DNA of 5,541 nucleotides from Methanosarcinales archaeon. GTDB lineage: Archaea > Halobacteriota > Syntropharchaeia > Alkanophagales > Methanospirareceae. Location: NCBI GenBank assembly GCA_003661125.1, contig QMVO01000138.1:1-5541 (forward strand). The letters run 5' to 3'. How positions within the stretch are numbered: position 1 is the first letter of the stretch; the number at the start of each line of letters is the position of its first letter. The position numbers and the translations under genes are program-made. The notes below the pieces were generated by a model. It was not told the origin of the DNA. It did no database searches and was given only the letters and a program-made list of their open reading frames with translations. Positions 1-5,471 of the stretch are shown piece after piece.

Positions 1-115
1 CAATATTTGTTATTGACTACATATCGAAAAGCTAATCAAATACCGCCGTTTACTGGAAATAGTGGCAAAGTTTGTTGATAGAAAGTCTATGATTATTTAT
101 ACTCTGAAACTTAGG

Positions 116-123
116 TTTTATAC
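116..123 (+). promoter_or_regulatory. TATA-box-like promoter element of the ligase operon
   Basis: TTTTATAC is centred about 31 bases before the ATG at 151. There is no Shine-Dalgarno sequence between it and the start codon. In archaea transcription usually begins about 22-27 bases after the TATA centre, so the mRNA would start near 142-146 and be almost leaderless. A second, similar box, ATTTATAC at 95-102, would give a leader of about 25-30 bases. Which box is used cannot be decided by eye. Confidence 0.5.
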
Positions 124-150
124 TAAAATAAAAATCGTTGACTAATTATC

Positions 151-1458
151 ATGTTCGCCGAATACTGGAATCCGTACATCGAACGTATGCCAATCGAGGA
201 TTTACATAAGCTGCAAGAGGAACGGCTCAGATCGCTTGTTCGCTATGTTCATGACCATTCACGCTTTTATCGGCAGCGATTTCAGGAGGCAGGTGTGGAG
301 CCCGATGACATCAAAAAGCTGAGCGATGTAACCAAACTCCCTTTCACATCGAAGCGCGACCTTCGTAATACCTATCCCACCGGTATGTTCTGCATCCCCG
401 AAAATTGGGTGGTGCGGTACCATGTATCCAGCGGCACGACCGGAAAACCAACTGTGGTTGGATACACTCAAGGTGATGTTGATATGTGGACCGAGTCTTT
501 GGCACGAGCACTCACCTCCATAGGTTTAGGTCGTGGAGATGTAATCCAGGTTAGTTATGGCTATGGACTCTTCACTGGAGGACTCGGTCTCCATTACGGC
601 GCTGAGAGAATTGGCGCCACGGTACTTCCCACAGGTGCTGGCAATACTGAACGTCAGATTGAGCTAATGCAGGATTTAGGAAGCACAGCTATTGCCTGTA
701 CACCTTCTTATTTCCTATATATAAACGAGGTTGCTCAGAAGATGGGAGTGAGCATTCGCAATGATACAAAACTTAGAGCAGGCATCTTGGGCGCAGAACC
801 ATGGTCTGAGGAGACGAGAAAGCGGATTGAGGACTCCACAGGCATCAAAGCGTATGACATATTTGGAACCAGCGAGATGAGCGGTCCTCTCTTCACCGAG
901 TGCCATCTACAAAACGGTATCCATATCTGGGCAGATTTGTTTCTGATCGAGGTAATCGACCCGAAGACGGGTATGCGAGTGGAGGATGGTGAACGTGGTG
1001 AACTTGTTGTAACTTCGCTTGATAAATGGGCATTTCCTCTCATTAGGTACAAGACAGGCGATATCACTATATTGAATAACGAGCAGTGTGAGTGCGGGCG
1101 AACACATCCACGAATCATGAGAATTCTGGGCAGGACAGATGATATGATTATTGTGCGAGGGATAAACGTATTTCCAAGCCAGGTCGAATCTGTACTCATG
1201 AGGATTCCCGAGATTGGCGACAACTACCAGATAATCGTGGATCGCAAGGGTCCACTGGATGTCATGACCGTCAAGGTTGAGGTAACAGAATCTACTTTCA
1301 GCGATAAAATCGCTGATTTAATGTCATTAAGCAGGGAAGTCGGCAGGCAGCTTAAAAACGTGTTGAATATTACGGCAGAGGTAGAGCTGGTGGAGCCTGG
1401 AGCGATTCCGCGTTCTGAAGGCAAAGCACAGAGAGTTATAGATATGAGGAGAGTGTAA
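151..1458 (+). CDS. paaK: Phenylacetate-CoA ligase (PaaK/COG1541) family adenylate-forming enzyme
   Basis: This cytoplasmic acyl-CoA ligase joins an aryl or similar carboxylic acid to CoA through an acyl-AMP intermediate, using ATP. The 435 residues match the usual 430-440 of the family, and the start EYWNP..E.MP is typical. Visible motifs are the phosphate-binding SSGTTGKP (93-100), the adenylation motif YDIFGTSE (235-242), YKTGD with Asp304, the hinge/C-terminal motif GRTDDMIIVRGINVFP (327-342), and the probable catalytic Lys425 in SEGKAQRV. Cys251, His258, Cys313 and Cys315 could form a structural zinc site (inference). It heads a run with the ACT gene one base downstream. In archaea this pair often accompanies indolepyruvate:ferredoxin oxidoreductase, suggesting an arylacetate from aromatic amino acids as substrate. 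Family members have also been named coenzyme F390 synthetase, so the substrate is not fixed. Translation probably starts on a leaderless mRNA, since no ribosome binding site precedes the ATG. Confidence 0.9.
   Translation: MFAEYWNPYIERMPIEDLHKLQEERLRSLVRYVHDHSRFYRQRFQEAGVEPDDIKKLSDVTKLPFTSKRDLRNTYPTGMFCIPENWVVRYHVSSGTTGKPTVVGYTQGDVDMWTESLARALTSIGLGRGDVIQVSYGYGLFTGGLGLHYGAERIGATVLPTGAGNTERQIELMQDLGSTAIACTPSYFLYINEVAQKMGVSIRNDTKLRAGILGAEPWSEETRKRIEDSTGIKAYDIFGTSEMSGPLFTECHLQNGIHIWADLFLIEVIDPKTGMRVEDGERGELVVTSLDKWAFPLIRYKTGDITILNNEQCECGRTHPRIMRILGRTDDMIIVRGINVFPSQVESVLMRIPEIGDNYQIIVDRKGPLDVMTVKVEVTESTFSDKIADLMSLSREVGRQLKNVLNITAEVELVEPGAIPRSEGKAQRVIDMRRV
1446..1453 (+). promoter_or_regulatory. 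Ribosome binding site of the ACT-domain gene
   Basis: GAGGAGAG lies inside the last codons of the ligase gene. GAGGAG ends 8 bases before the ATG at 1460, the normal Shine-Dalgarno spacing. It is the clearest ribosome binding site in the window, supports the ATG at 1460 as the start, and indicates co-expression with the ligase. Confidence 0.75.
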
Positions 1459-1459
1459 T

Positions 1460-1894
1460 ATGGAGGGGATAAAACAGATTTCTATCTTTGCAGAGAATAA
1501 GCCCGGCAGGATGGCGAGGGTAGCAAGGACATTGGCAGATGCGAGCGTGAACATCCGCGCGCTGACAATTGCTGAGGCTGGTGACTTTGGCGTAATCAGG
1601 ATGGTGGTTGACGATACGGAGAAGGGATATAAGGCACTACACGATGATGGCTTCACAGTTTCGGAGACCGATGTTCTTGCAGTGGAGATAAAGGATATTC
1701 CCGGCGGTCTGTACGAGATAGCCAACACCCTGGGTATGAATAACGTCAATGTGGATTATGCTTATGCGTTTGTAACTGCAAAAGCAGAGCGGGCGATGCT
1801 GATACTTCGCGTGGATGATATAGAGAAAGCTACAGAAGTGCTGAGCGATGCAGGGGTGAGGTTAGCGACAAGAGAGGAGATACAGAACATCTAA
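1460..1894 (+). CDS. Tandem ACT-domain protein, probable amino-acid-binding regulator
   Basis: The 144 residues hold two ACT domains and little else. The first covers about residues 4-65, with ENKPGRMARVARTLADASVNI (ligand-loop Gly16). The second covers about 72-138, with IPGGLYEIANTLGMNNVNVDY (Gly82-Gly83). ACT domains bind small ligands, usually amino acids, at dimer interfaces; paired-ACT proteins of this size (COG4747 type) have no catalytic part. The start is one base after the ligase stop with a good ribosome binding site, so the two are almost certainly co-expressed. Such proteins are often encoded beside PaaK-type ligases and indolepyruvate oxidoreductases, so sensing of an aromatic or branched amino acid to control this step is a reasonable inference. 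No DNA-binding domain is present, which favours protein-level control over transcriptional control. The ligand cannot be read from the sequence. Confidence 0.85.
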   Translation: MEGIKQISIFAENKPGRMARVARTLADASVNIRALTIAEAGDFGVIRMVVDDTEKGYKALHDDGFTVSETDVLAVEIKDIPGGLYEIANTLGMNNVNVDYAYAFVTAKAERAMLILRVDDIEKATEVLSDAGVRLATREEIQNI

Positions 1895-1897
1895 CGC

Positions 1898-2443
1898 GTG
1901 GCGAATAGAGAAATCGCGAAAATGCAACTATATGCATACGATGCGGGGCAGTGCGACCCAAAGAAATGCACAGCGCGGAAATTAGCTCGCGCTGGCTTGA
2001 TAAAATCGGTTAAAGTGATGGGAAAAATACCGCATAAAACGATTTTGTTGGTTCCTATTGCGGGAAAGGCACTCTCTCCTGCCGATAGAAAATTCAGGAG
2101 CAGCATAACCGTTTTTGATTGCTCATGGGATAAAATAACCGCCTTTGAGGAGGCTTTGAGGACGCTAAAAAGAATAAAGCGGGCTTTACCCTATTTGATT
2201 GCGGCGAACCCAACGAACTATGGAAAACCGTTTATTTTATGTTCAGCAGAGGCACTCGCTGCTGCGCTTTTTATTATAGGTGAGAAGGAGCAATCACAAA
2301 ATATATTGAGCAAGTTCAAGTGGGGTGATGAATTTCTAAGATTGAATGAGGACAGGTTGCTTGCTTATTCTGAGGCAGAGGACAGTAGAGAAGTGGTAGA
2401 GATGCAGAAGCTTTTCATGATGAAAAAACCGAAAAAAACTTAA
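1898..2443 (+). CDS. tsr3: Tsr3 (DUF367) rRNA aminocarboxypropyltransferase
   Basis: Tsr3 moves the 3-amino-3-carboxypropyl group of S-adenosylmethionine onto the hypermodified uridine or pseudouridine of the small-subunit rRNA (position 1191 of yeast 18S rRNA and its archaeal equivalent). It has a SPOUT-like fold and acts in ribosome maturation. Family signatures are the N-terminal YAYDAGQCDPKKCTARKLA (12-30), DCSW (74-77), RALPYLIAANPTNYGKP (95-111), SAEALAAALFIIGE (116-129) and KWGDEFLRLN (141-150). The listed GTG start is 3 bases after the ACT stop and in the same frame, so no earlier start is possible. The ATG at 1922 (Met9, giving MQLYAYDAGQ) matches the usual family start better and may be the true one. 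The nearest Shine-Dalgarno-like run, AGAGGAGA at 1873-1880, is 17 bases from the GTG, rather far. The short basic tail KKPKKT is not a catalytic element. Confidence 0.92.
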   Translation: MANREIAKMQLYAYDAGQCDPKKCTARKLARAGLIKSVKVMGKIPHKTILLVPIAGKALSPADRKFRSSITVFDCSWDKITAFEEALRTLKRIKRALPYLIAANPTNYGKPFILCSAEALAAALFIIGEKEQSQNILSKFKWGDEFLRLNEDRLLAYSEAEDSREVVEMQKLFMMKKPKKT

Positions 2444-2444
2444 A

Positions 2445-2460
2445 TTTAAATTAAATATAT
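2445..2460 (+). promoter_or_regulatory. AT-rich promoter (TATA-like) before the GNAT gene
   Basis: TTTAAATTAAATATAT follows the Tsr3 stop directly and contains two overlapping TATA-like boxes. The AAATATAT part (2453-2460) predicts a transcript start near 2478-2484. The 43 bases between the two genes are nearly all A/T. This suggests that the acetyltransferase, and perhaps the methyltransferase after it, has its own promoter and is not simply read through from the ligase operon. Confidence 0.5.
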
Positions 2461-2486
2461 CTATAATCAATATAGATAGATGGATA

Positions 2487-3011
2487 GTGAAGATGGGGGT
2501 ATGTTGTGCAGTTGATGTGGTAAATACCGGCGAGAAACACCGCGCAATGAAACTGAGCAAAGAGGATGCGAAGGACATCTCCGCCCTCTATAAGGAAGTA
2601 TGGCTTAAAGCATACGAGTATCCAAAGGAATGGCGAGAGAGACGTGCAATGAGTGAGGAGGAAATAAAGAAGGAGATGGACTCCGGCTATTTCTTCTTTG
2701 GTGTGCATGTAGATGGTAGATTGGTAGGTGTGTACAAAGCATCCATAACAGAAAGAGGTTGTTTTGGCGAACAGCAGGCGGTTCTACCGGAATATCGAGA
2801 CCAGGGCGTGGCATCGGCGATGTATGAGCAGTTCTATGAGTTCGCAAAAGCGAATAAATGTAAGGTGAATTACGTGAATATCCTGGCGGGTAATGAACCC
2901 TGCGAGCGAGCAATGGAGAAATATAACTTCTACAAAGCGGGCGAACCCTGGGAGCAAAGTAAAGGGATGCTCGTTCAGACGTACGAGCGGAAGGTGGATG
3001 AAGAAGAATAG
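2487..3011 (+). CDS. GNAT-family N-acetyltransferase
   Basis: This cytoplasmic acetyl-CoA-dependent acetyltransferase has an unknown acceptor. From the GTG start it has 174 residues. GNAT features in order are an N-terminal strand and helix (MKLSKEDAKDISALYKEVW, 21-39), a central pair of strands (FFFGVHVDGRLVGVYKAS, 69-86), motif A with VLPEYRDQGVASAMYEQF (99-116) carrying the acetyl-CoA pyrophosphate loop RDQGVA (104-109), and motif B with NEPCERAMEKYNFYKAG (136-152). The start is uncertain. GTG 2487, ATG 2493 and ATG 2547 (Met21) are all in frame, and the GNAT fold begins at about Met21, so the first 20 residues (with the Cys-Cys pair) may be untranslated. None has a good ribosome binding site. 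The methyltransferase follows after 31 bases. Nothing nearby indicates the substrate; modification of a protein N-terminus, lysine, or small amine are all possible. Confidence 0.85.
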   Translation: MKMGVCCAVDVVNTGEKHRAMKLSKEDAKDISALYKEVWLKAYEYPKEWRERRAMSEEEIKKEMDSGYFFFGVHVDGRLVGVYKASITERGCFGEQQAVLPEYRDQGVASAMYEQFYEFAKANKCKVNYVNILAGNEPCERAMEKYNFYKAGEPWEQSKGMLVQTYERKVDEEE

Positions 3012-3042
3012 TAAAACCCCCAATTGGTTTTGAAATGACAAG

Positions 3043-4053
3043 ATGAAGTTCGAGCAAATGATAAATCAAATTGTAGAAGGTGATAGCTTTGAACTTTTAA
3101 AGTATATCCCCGATGGAGAGATAGACCTTGTTATAACAAGCCCGCCATACTACAAACAGCGGGATTATGGGAGGGGAATAGGAAACGAAGACACGCCTGA
3201 GAAGTATATTGAAAACCTTTTAAAGATATTTCATGACTGTGTTAGGATAGTAAAGGACACTGGTAGTATCGTATTCAATTTGGGCGACAAATACAATGAA
3301 GAAGGGAGTTTGTCGTTAATTCCTTTCAGATTTGCTGCTGAAGTATTAAAAAAAGAACCAGTAAAACTTGTAAACACTATAACCTGGATAAAAAGGAATC
3401 CCACTCCAAGACAATTCAAGAGACGGCTTGTGAGTAGTACAGAACCTTTCTTCCATTTCGTCAAGTCAAACAAATACTATTATAATATAGATGAGTTCTT
3501 AAGTGAATCGAATACGAAAAAAGGAAAGAGAAGAAGAGAAACTACCAACGTTGGCAAGAAATATTTTGAATTAATAGAGAAATCCTCTTTAGCTGATAGG
3601 GAAAAGGAAATAGCAAGGGAAGAGTTGCAAAAGGTGATAGAAGAGGTTAAGAAAGGGGAAATAGCAGAATTCCGATTGAAAATACGCGGTATTCATGCCC
3701 CTGCATTTGGCGGGCAAGAAGGGGGTAGAAAAGCCCAGCTTGAAAAGCAAGGTTTTACTATCATCCGTATTTTTGGCAATGATTTAAAGCGTGATGTTAT
3801 AGAAAGCTCTGTGGAGACAATAAAAAACTGCCCACACCCTGCTATATATCCAGAATATGTAATACGGGAATTGCTTAACTTGCTCACAAGGGAGGAAGAT
3901 ATAGTCGTAGACCCTTTTGTTGGGTCTGGAACCACTGCGATAGCATGTAAGAAATTGGAGCGGAAATACATAGGTTTTGATATCAATCCAGAATATTGTG
4001 AATATGCCAGAAAGCGATTAGAAACGACACAGGCGCGATTAACGTGGTTTTAA
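3043..4053 (+). CDS. Beta-class site-specific DNA methyltransferase (N4-cytosine or N6-adenine)
   Basis: This S-adenosylmethionine-dependent DNA methyltransferase has 336 residues and belongs to the N6_N4_Mtase family (PF01555 type). The order is beta class: catalytic motif IV TSPPYYKQRDYG (32-43) near the N-terminus, then HPAIYPEYV (265-273), motif I DPFVGSGTT (290-298), and FDINPEY (312-318). SPPY, as opposed to DPPY, favours N4-cytosine methylation, but some SPPY enzymes methylate adenine. The region between (about 155-250) is lysine-rich, with a helix-forming stretch at 173-207. It then has IRGIHAPAFGGQEGGRK (214-230) and probably contains the target-recognition domain. The gene is A+T-rich (about 38% GC over 3061-4020) compared with the upstream ligase (about 50% in sampled lines), suggesting acquisition. 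No TATA box or ribosome binding site is obvious in the 31 bases before it. Met6 (ATG 3058) is a possible alternative start. Target sequence unknown. Confidence 0.92.
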   Translation: MKFEQMINQIVEGDSFELLKYIPDGEIDLVITSPPYYKQRDYGRGIGNEDTPEKYIENLLKIFHDCVRIVKDTGSIVFNLGDKYNEEGSLSLIPFRFAAEVLKKEPVKLVNTITWIKRNPTPRQFKRRLVSSTEPFFHFVKSNKYYYNIDEFLSESNTKKGKRRRETTNVGKKYFELIEKSSLADREKEIAREELQKVIEEVKKGEIAEFRLKIRGIHAPAFGGQEGGRKAQLEKQGFTIIRIFGNDLKRDVIESSVETIKNCPHPAIYPEYVIRELLNLLTREEDIVVDPFVGSGTTAIACKKLERKYIGFDINPEYCEYARKRLETTQARLTWF

Positions 4054-4081
4054 AAAATGGAAGAAGCTACAAAAATCCTTG

Positions 4082-4106
4082 AAAGGGCGTACAATGAAAG
4101 CCCTTT
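4082..4106 (+). repeat. Inverted repeat after the methyltransferase, possible terminator
   Basis: AAAGGGC (4082-4088) and GCCCTTT (4100-4106) are perfect complements separated by 11 bases, with a further G:U pair possible at 4081/4107. The right arm ends in TTTT. The hairpin begins 28 bases after the methyltransferase stop and could end its transcript or slow 3' decay. It lies inside the small ORF, so if it is a terminator the ORF is less likely to be expressed. Archaeal termination relies mainly on oligo-T tracts, so this call is weak. Confidence 0.35.
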
Positions 4107-4184
4107 TGACCACAGTAAATTAGATGAAAAACAGAGAGCATTTGAAAGTTTGGCTGGTTGTTATCAATGCGATAAGGAATCCTC

Positions 4185-4190
4185 TTTAAT
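4185..4190 (+). promoter_or_regulatory. Possible weak TATA element of the RaSEA gene
   Basis: TTTAAT is centred 27-28 bases before the RaSEA ATG at 4215, the spacing expected for a leaderless archaeal transcript. The gene has no clear Shine-Dalgarno sequence: GGTGG at 4198-4202 is too distant and partial. The match is short and the box could be chance. The alternative is read-through from the methyltransferase with re-initiation at the ATGA overlap. Confidence 0.25.
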
Positions 4191-4199
4191 CTCCCACGG

Positions 4200-4215
4200 T
4201 GGTTTTTCCAAACCA
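4200..4215 (+). repeat. Hairpin ending on the first base of the RaSEA start codon
   Basis: TGGTTT (4200-4205) pairs perfectly with AAACCA (4210-4215) across a TTCC loop. The last paired base is the A of the ATG. On a transcript coming from upstream this would fold directly against the start codon. On a leaderless transcript beginning at the ATG it would be absent. Six pairs with only two G-C pairs is modest and may be accidental. Confidence 0.3.
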
Positions 4216-5192
4216 TGACCACACCAAAGAATAAAGCCCCAGTAGCTTCATGGCTCGACTACGACTTCTTTCCTGAAGAGCAAAAAGCGATAAAATCATT
4301 TACCGTCATATTGAGAACCGTAGGCTGTCAGTGGCGAAAATGCACCATGTGCGGATACTGGCATGAATCCGCAGACGTAACACAGGCGGATATTCTGACT
4401 CAACTTGAACGAGGATTAAGAACCAGCCCGGAAGAAGATTTCATACTCAAGATTTTCACTTCCGGCAGCTTCCTTGACGAACGAGAAATATCACGTGAAA
4501 CAAGAAAAGAAATAGCCAGGATGGTGAAAAAGAAAGAGAAAATAAAGAAACTGATAGTAGAGACGAGACCGGAGTTTATAAACGATGAGAAAATCGGCGA
4601 TTTGAATATCGTTGAGCATCTCGAACTTGCTATCGGATTAGAAACCGCAGATGATTTCATCCGCTCAAAATACATAAACAAGGGTTTCTCATTTGAAGAT
4701 TACAAAACTGCGGCGGAGGTCGTAAACGAATCCGGAGCAACTGTAAAGACGTATCTCTTGCTTAAACCCCCTTTTATATCTGAAAAAAGAGCAATAGAAG
4801 ACGTTATTAAATCCGCTGCACTTGTCGCTTCTTATAGTTCTACAATCTCGTTAAATCTCTGCAATGTGCAGAAATACACACCTTTAGAAGATTTATGGAA
4901 AAAGGGATATTATAGACCACCGTGGCTCTGGAGTGCCGTCGAAGCGATAAAAGAGATAAAGAGGCGGAATGCGAATGTTGTGGTAATGTCAGACCCCGTG
5001 GGTGCGGGACATATTCGCGGACCGCATAATTGCGGTAGGTGCGACACGGAGATAACGGACACGATAAAGAATTTTAACAGAACACAGGATTTAAGCGCGG
5101 TAGAACGCCTTGAGGGGATAAATTGCGAATGTAGAGAAGTATGGCACGCATTGCTAAAATTTGATGATTTTCTGTTCGGGTCTAACGTGTAG
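4215..5192 (+). CDS. raSEA: Archaeosine synthase radical SAM subunit RaSEA
   Basis: RaSEA (TIGR01210 family) works with ArcS to finish archaeosine (G+) at position 15 of archaeal tRNAs. ArcS attaches lysine to the preQ0 base, and RaSEA cleaves the lysine by radical chemistry to leave the formamidine. The protein has 325 residues, near the usual length. It has the family N-terminus VILRTVGCQWRKCTMCGYW (31-49) with the iron-sulfur ligands Cys38, Cys43 and Cys46 (CX4CX2C). Other family motifs are FTSGSFLDERE (81-91), VETRPEF (115-121) and GLET (141-144). The C-terminal GPHNCGRCD (269-277) and CEC (304-306) place four cysteines (273, 276, 304, 306) that may bind zinc or a second cluster (inference). 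The ATG overlaps the preceding small ORF by ATGA. ArcS is not in the window. GC is about 42% in five sampled lines, between the ligase and the methyltransferase. Confidence 0.93.
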   Translation: MTTPKNKAPVASWLDYDFFPEEQKAIKSFTVILRTVGCQWRKCTMCGYWHESADVTQADILTQLERGLRTSPEEDFILKIFTSGSFLDEREISRETRKEIARMVKKKEKIKKLIVETRPEFINDEKIGDLNIVEHLELAIGLETADDFIRSKYINKGFSFEDYKTAAEVVNESGATVKTYLLLKPPFISEKRAIEDVIKSAALVASYSSTISLNLCNVQKYTPLEDLWKKGYYRPPWLWSAVEAIKEIKRRNANVVVMSDPVGAGHIRGPHNCGRCDTEITDTIKNFNRTQDLSAVERLEGINCECREVWHALLKFDDFLFGSNV

Positions 5193-5210
5193 GTTTCTGC
5201 TTTTGTATGC

Positions 5211-5363
5211 ATGAAAACACGAAATGCGCGCCCAAAAGATGTTCAGAAAAATAACGTTCATGCGAGGCAATTCTTTGCGAAGAACAAATTTGAATTCTCT
5301 GAGGAAACAGAAAGCGGGCTATTAATTTCTTTTTCGTATTTGTATAGCTACCCTTTATTTTAA
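5211..5363 (+). other. Doubtful 50-residue ORF between RaSEA and the last gene
   Basis: An ATG-to-TAA frame lies 18 bases after the RaSEA stop. It has a basic N-terminal half (MKTRNARPKDVQKNNVHARQ) and a hydrophobic, aromatic end (LLISFSYLYSYPLF). No ribosome binding site or TATA box precedes it and no family is recognised. The frame stays open after the TAA until another TAA at 5445, which would fit a decayed gene but is also expected by chance in this length. I list it so that the 279-base gap is accounted for. Confidence 0.15.
5326..5334 (+). terminator. Oligo-T tract, possible archaeal terminator after RaSEA
   Basis: TTTCTTTTT lies about 135 bases after the RaSEA stop, in a T-rich stretch that continues to about 5360 (another run, TTTATTTT, at 5354-5361). 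Archaeal RNA polymerase commonly stops at such T runs without a hairpin. It is the first substantial T-rich tract after RaSEA and precedes the next promoter. The distance and the lack of a strong U run make this tentative. Confidence 0.35.
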
Positions 5364-5442
5364 AACTTTCCATGCGATATTCTTGCAATAATGGTTAGGG
5401 TGGTAATCCATCAGCGCGACATTTGGAGTGGAAGCAGGGGTA

Positions 5443-5452
5443 TTTAAATATA
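5443..5452 (+). promoter_or_regulatory. TATA box of the last gene
   Basis: TTTAAATATA is a good archaeal TATA box. The centre of TTTAAATA is about 25 bases before the ATG at 5472, and a run of six T's (5465-5470) precedes that ATG. This geometry predicts a leaderless transcript starting at or next to the ATG. There is no Shine-Dalgarno sequence in between, which supports the reading. Confidence 0.65.
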
Positions 5453-5471
5453 CATCCGTATTACTTTTTTG

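Larger units (their letters stand above)
4057..4218 (+). pseudogene. Small ORF after the methyltransferase; possible restriction-endonuclease remnant
   Basis: A 53-residue frame starts with ATG three bases after the methyltransferase stop and ends in TGA overlapping the start codon of the next gene (ATGA). The protein is hydrophilic. Its first part looks like an ordinary helical domain start (MEEATKILERAY, then FDHSKLDEKQRAFESLAG), and its last part (CYQCDKESSLISHGGFSKP) does not. There is no signal peptide, membrane segment or recognised domain. Immediately after a type II methyltransferase one expects the partner restriction enzyme, usually over 150 residues, so this could be the truncated 5' end of one (inference from position only). 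It could instead be a real short protein or a chance frame. Its A+T content resembles the methyltransferase. No longer continuation is seen in the other two forward frames before 4218. Confidence 0.4.

Noticed and set aside
1..78. Open frame from base 1 to TGA at 76-78
   Set aside because: 25 codons without recognisable sequence; it could be the end of an upstream gene, but nothing supports that over chance.
91..102. TATAAATA on the minus strand, suggesting a divergent promoter
   Set aside because: No usable start codon with an open frame follows on the minus strand within the window, so there is no gene for it to serve here.
735..1223. 162-residue frame on the minus strand inside the ligase gene
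   Set aside because: It is fully covered by a well-recognised + strand enzyme. Its own translation shows no domain and is rich in Ser/Ile/Pro, as expected from an antisense frame.
1327..1749. 140-residue minus-strand frame across the ligase/ACT junction
   Set aside because: It lies opposite two well-supported genes with a ribosome binding site between them, and no family is recognisable.
3013..3031. Inverted repeat AAAACC/GGTTTT before the methyltransferase
   Set aside because: The stem is only six pairs with a 7-base loop in a 31-base gap. A structure this small is expected by chance, and there is no T run beyond the arm itself.
2605..3069. 154-residue minus-strand frame over the GNAT gene
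   Set aside because: Its composition (many Pro, Arg, His, Ser, Leu) is typical of an antisense shadow, and the + strand frame has clear GNAT motifs.
5182..5388. 68-residue minus-strand frame in the spacer after RaSEA
   Set aside because: It starts opposite non-coding sequence, overlaps the RaSEA end, is low in recognisable structure, and has no promoter seen before it.
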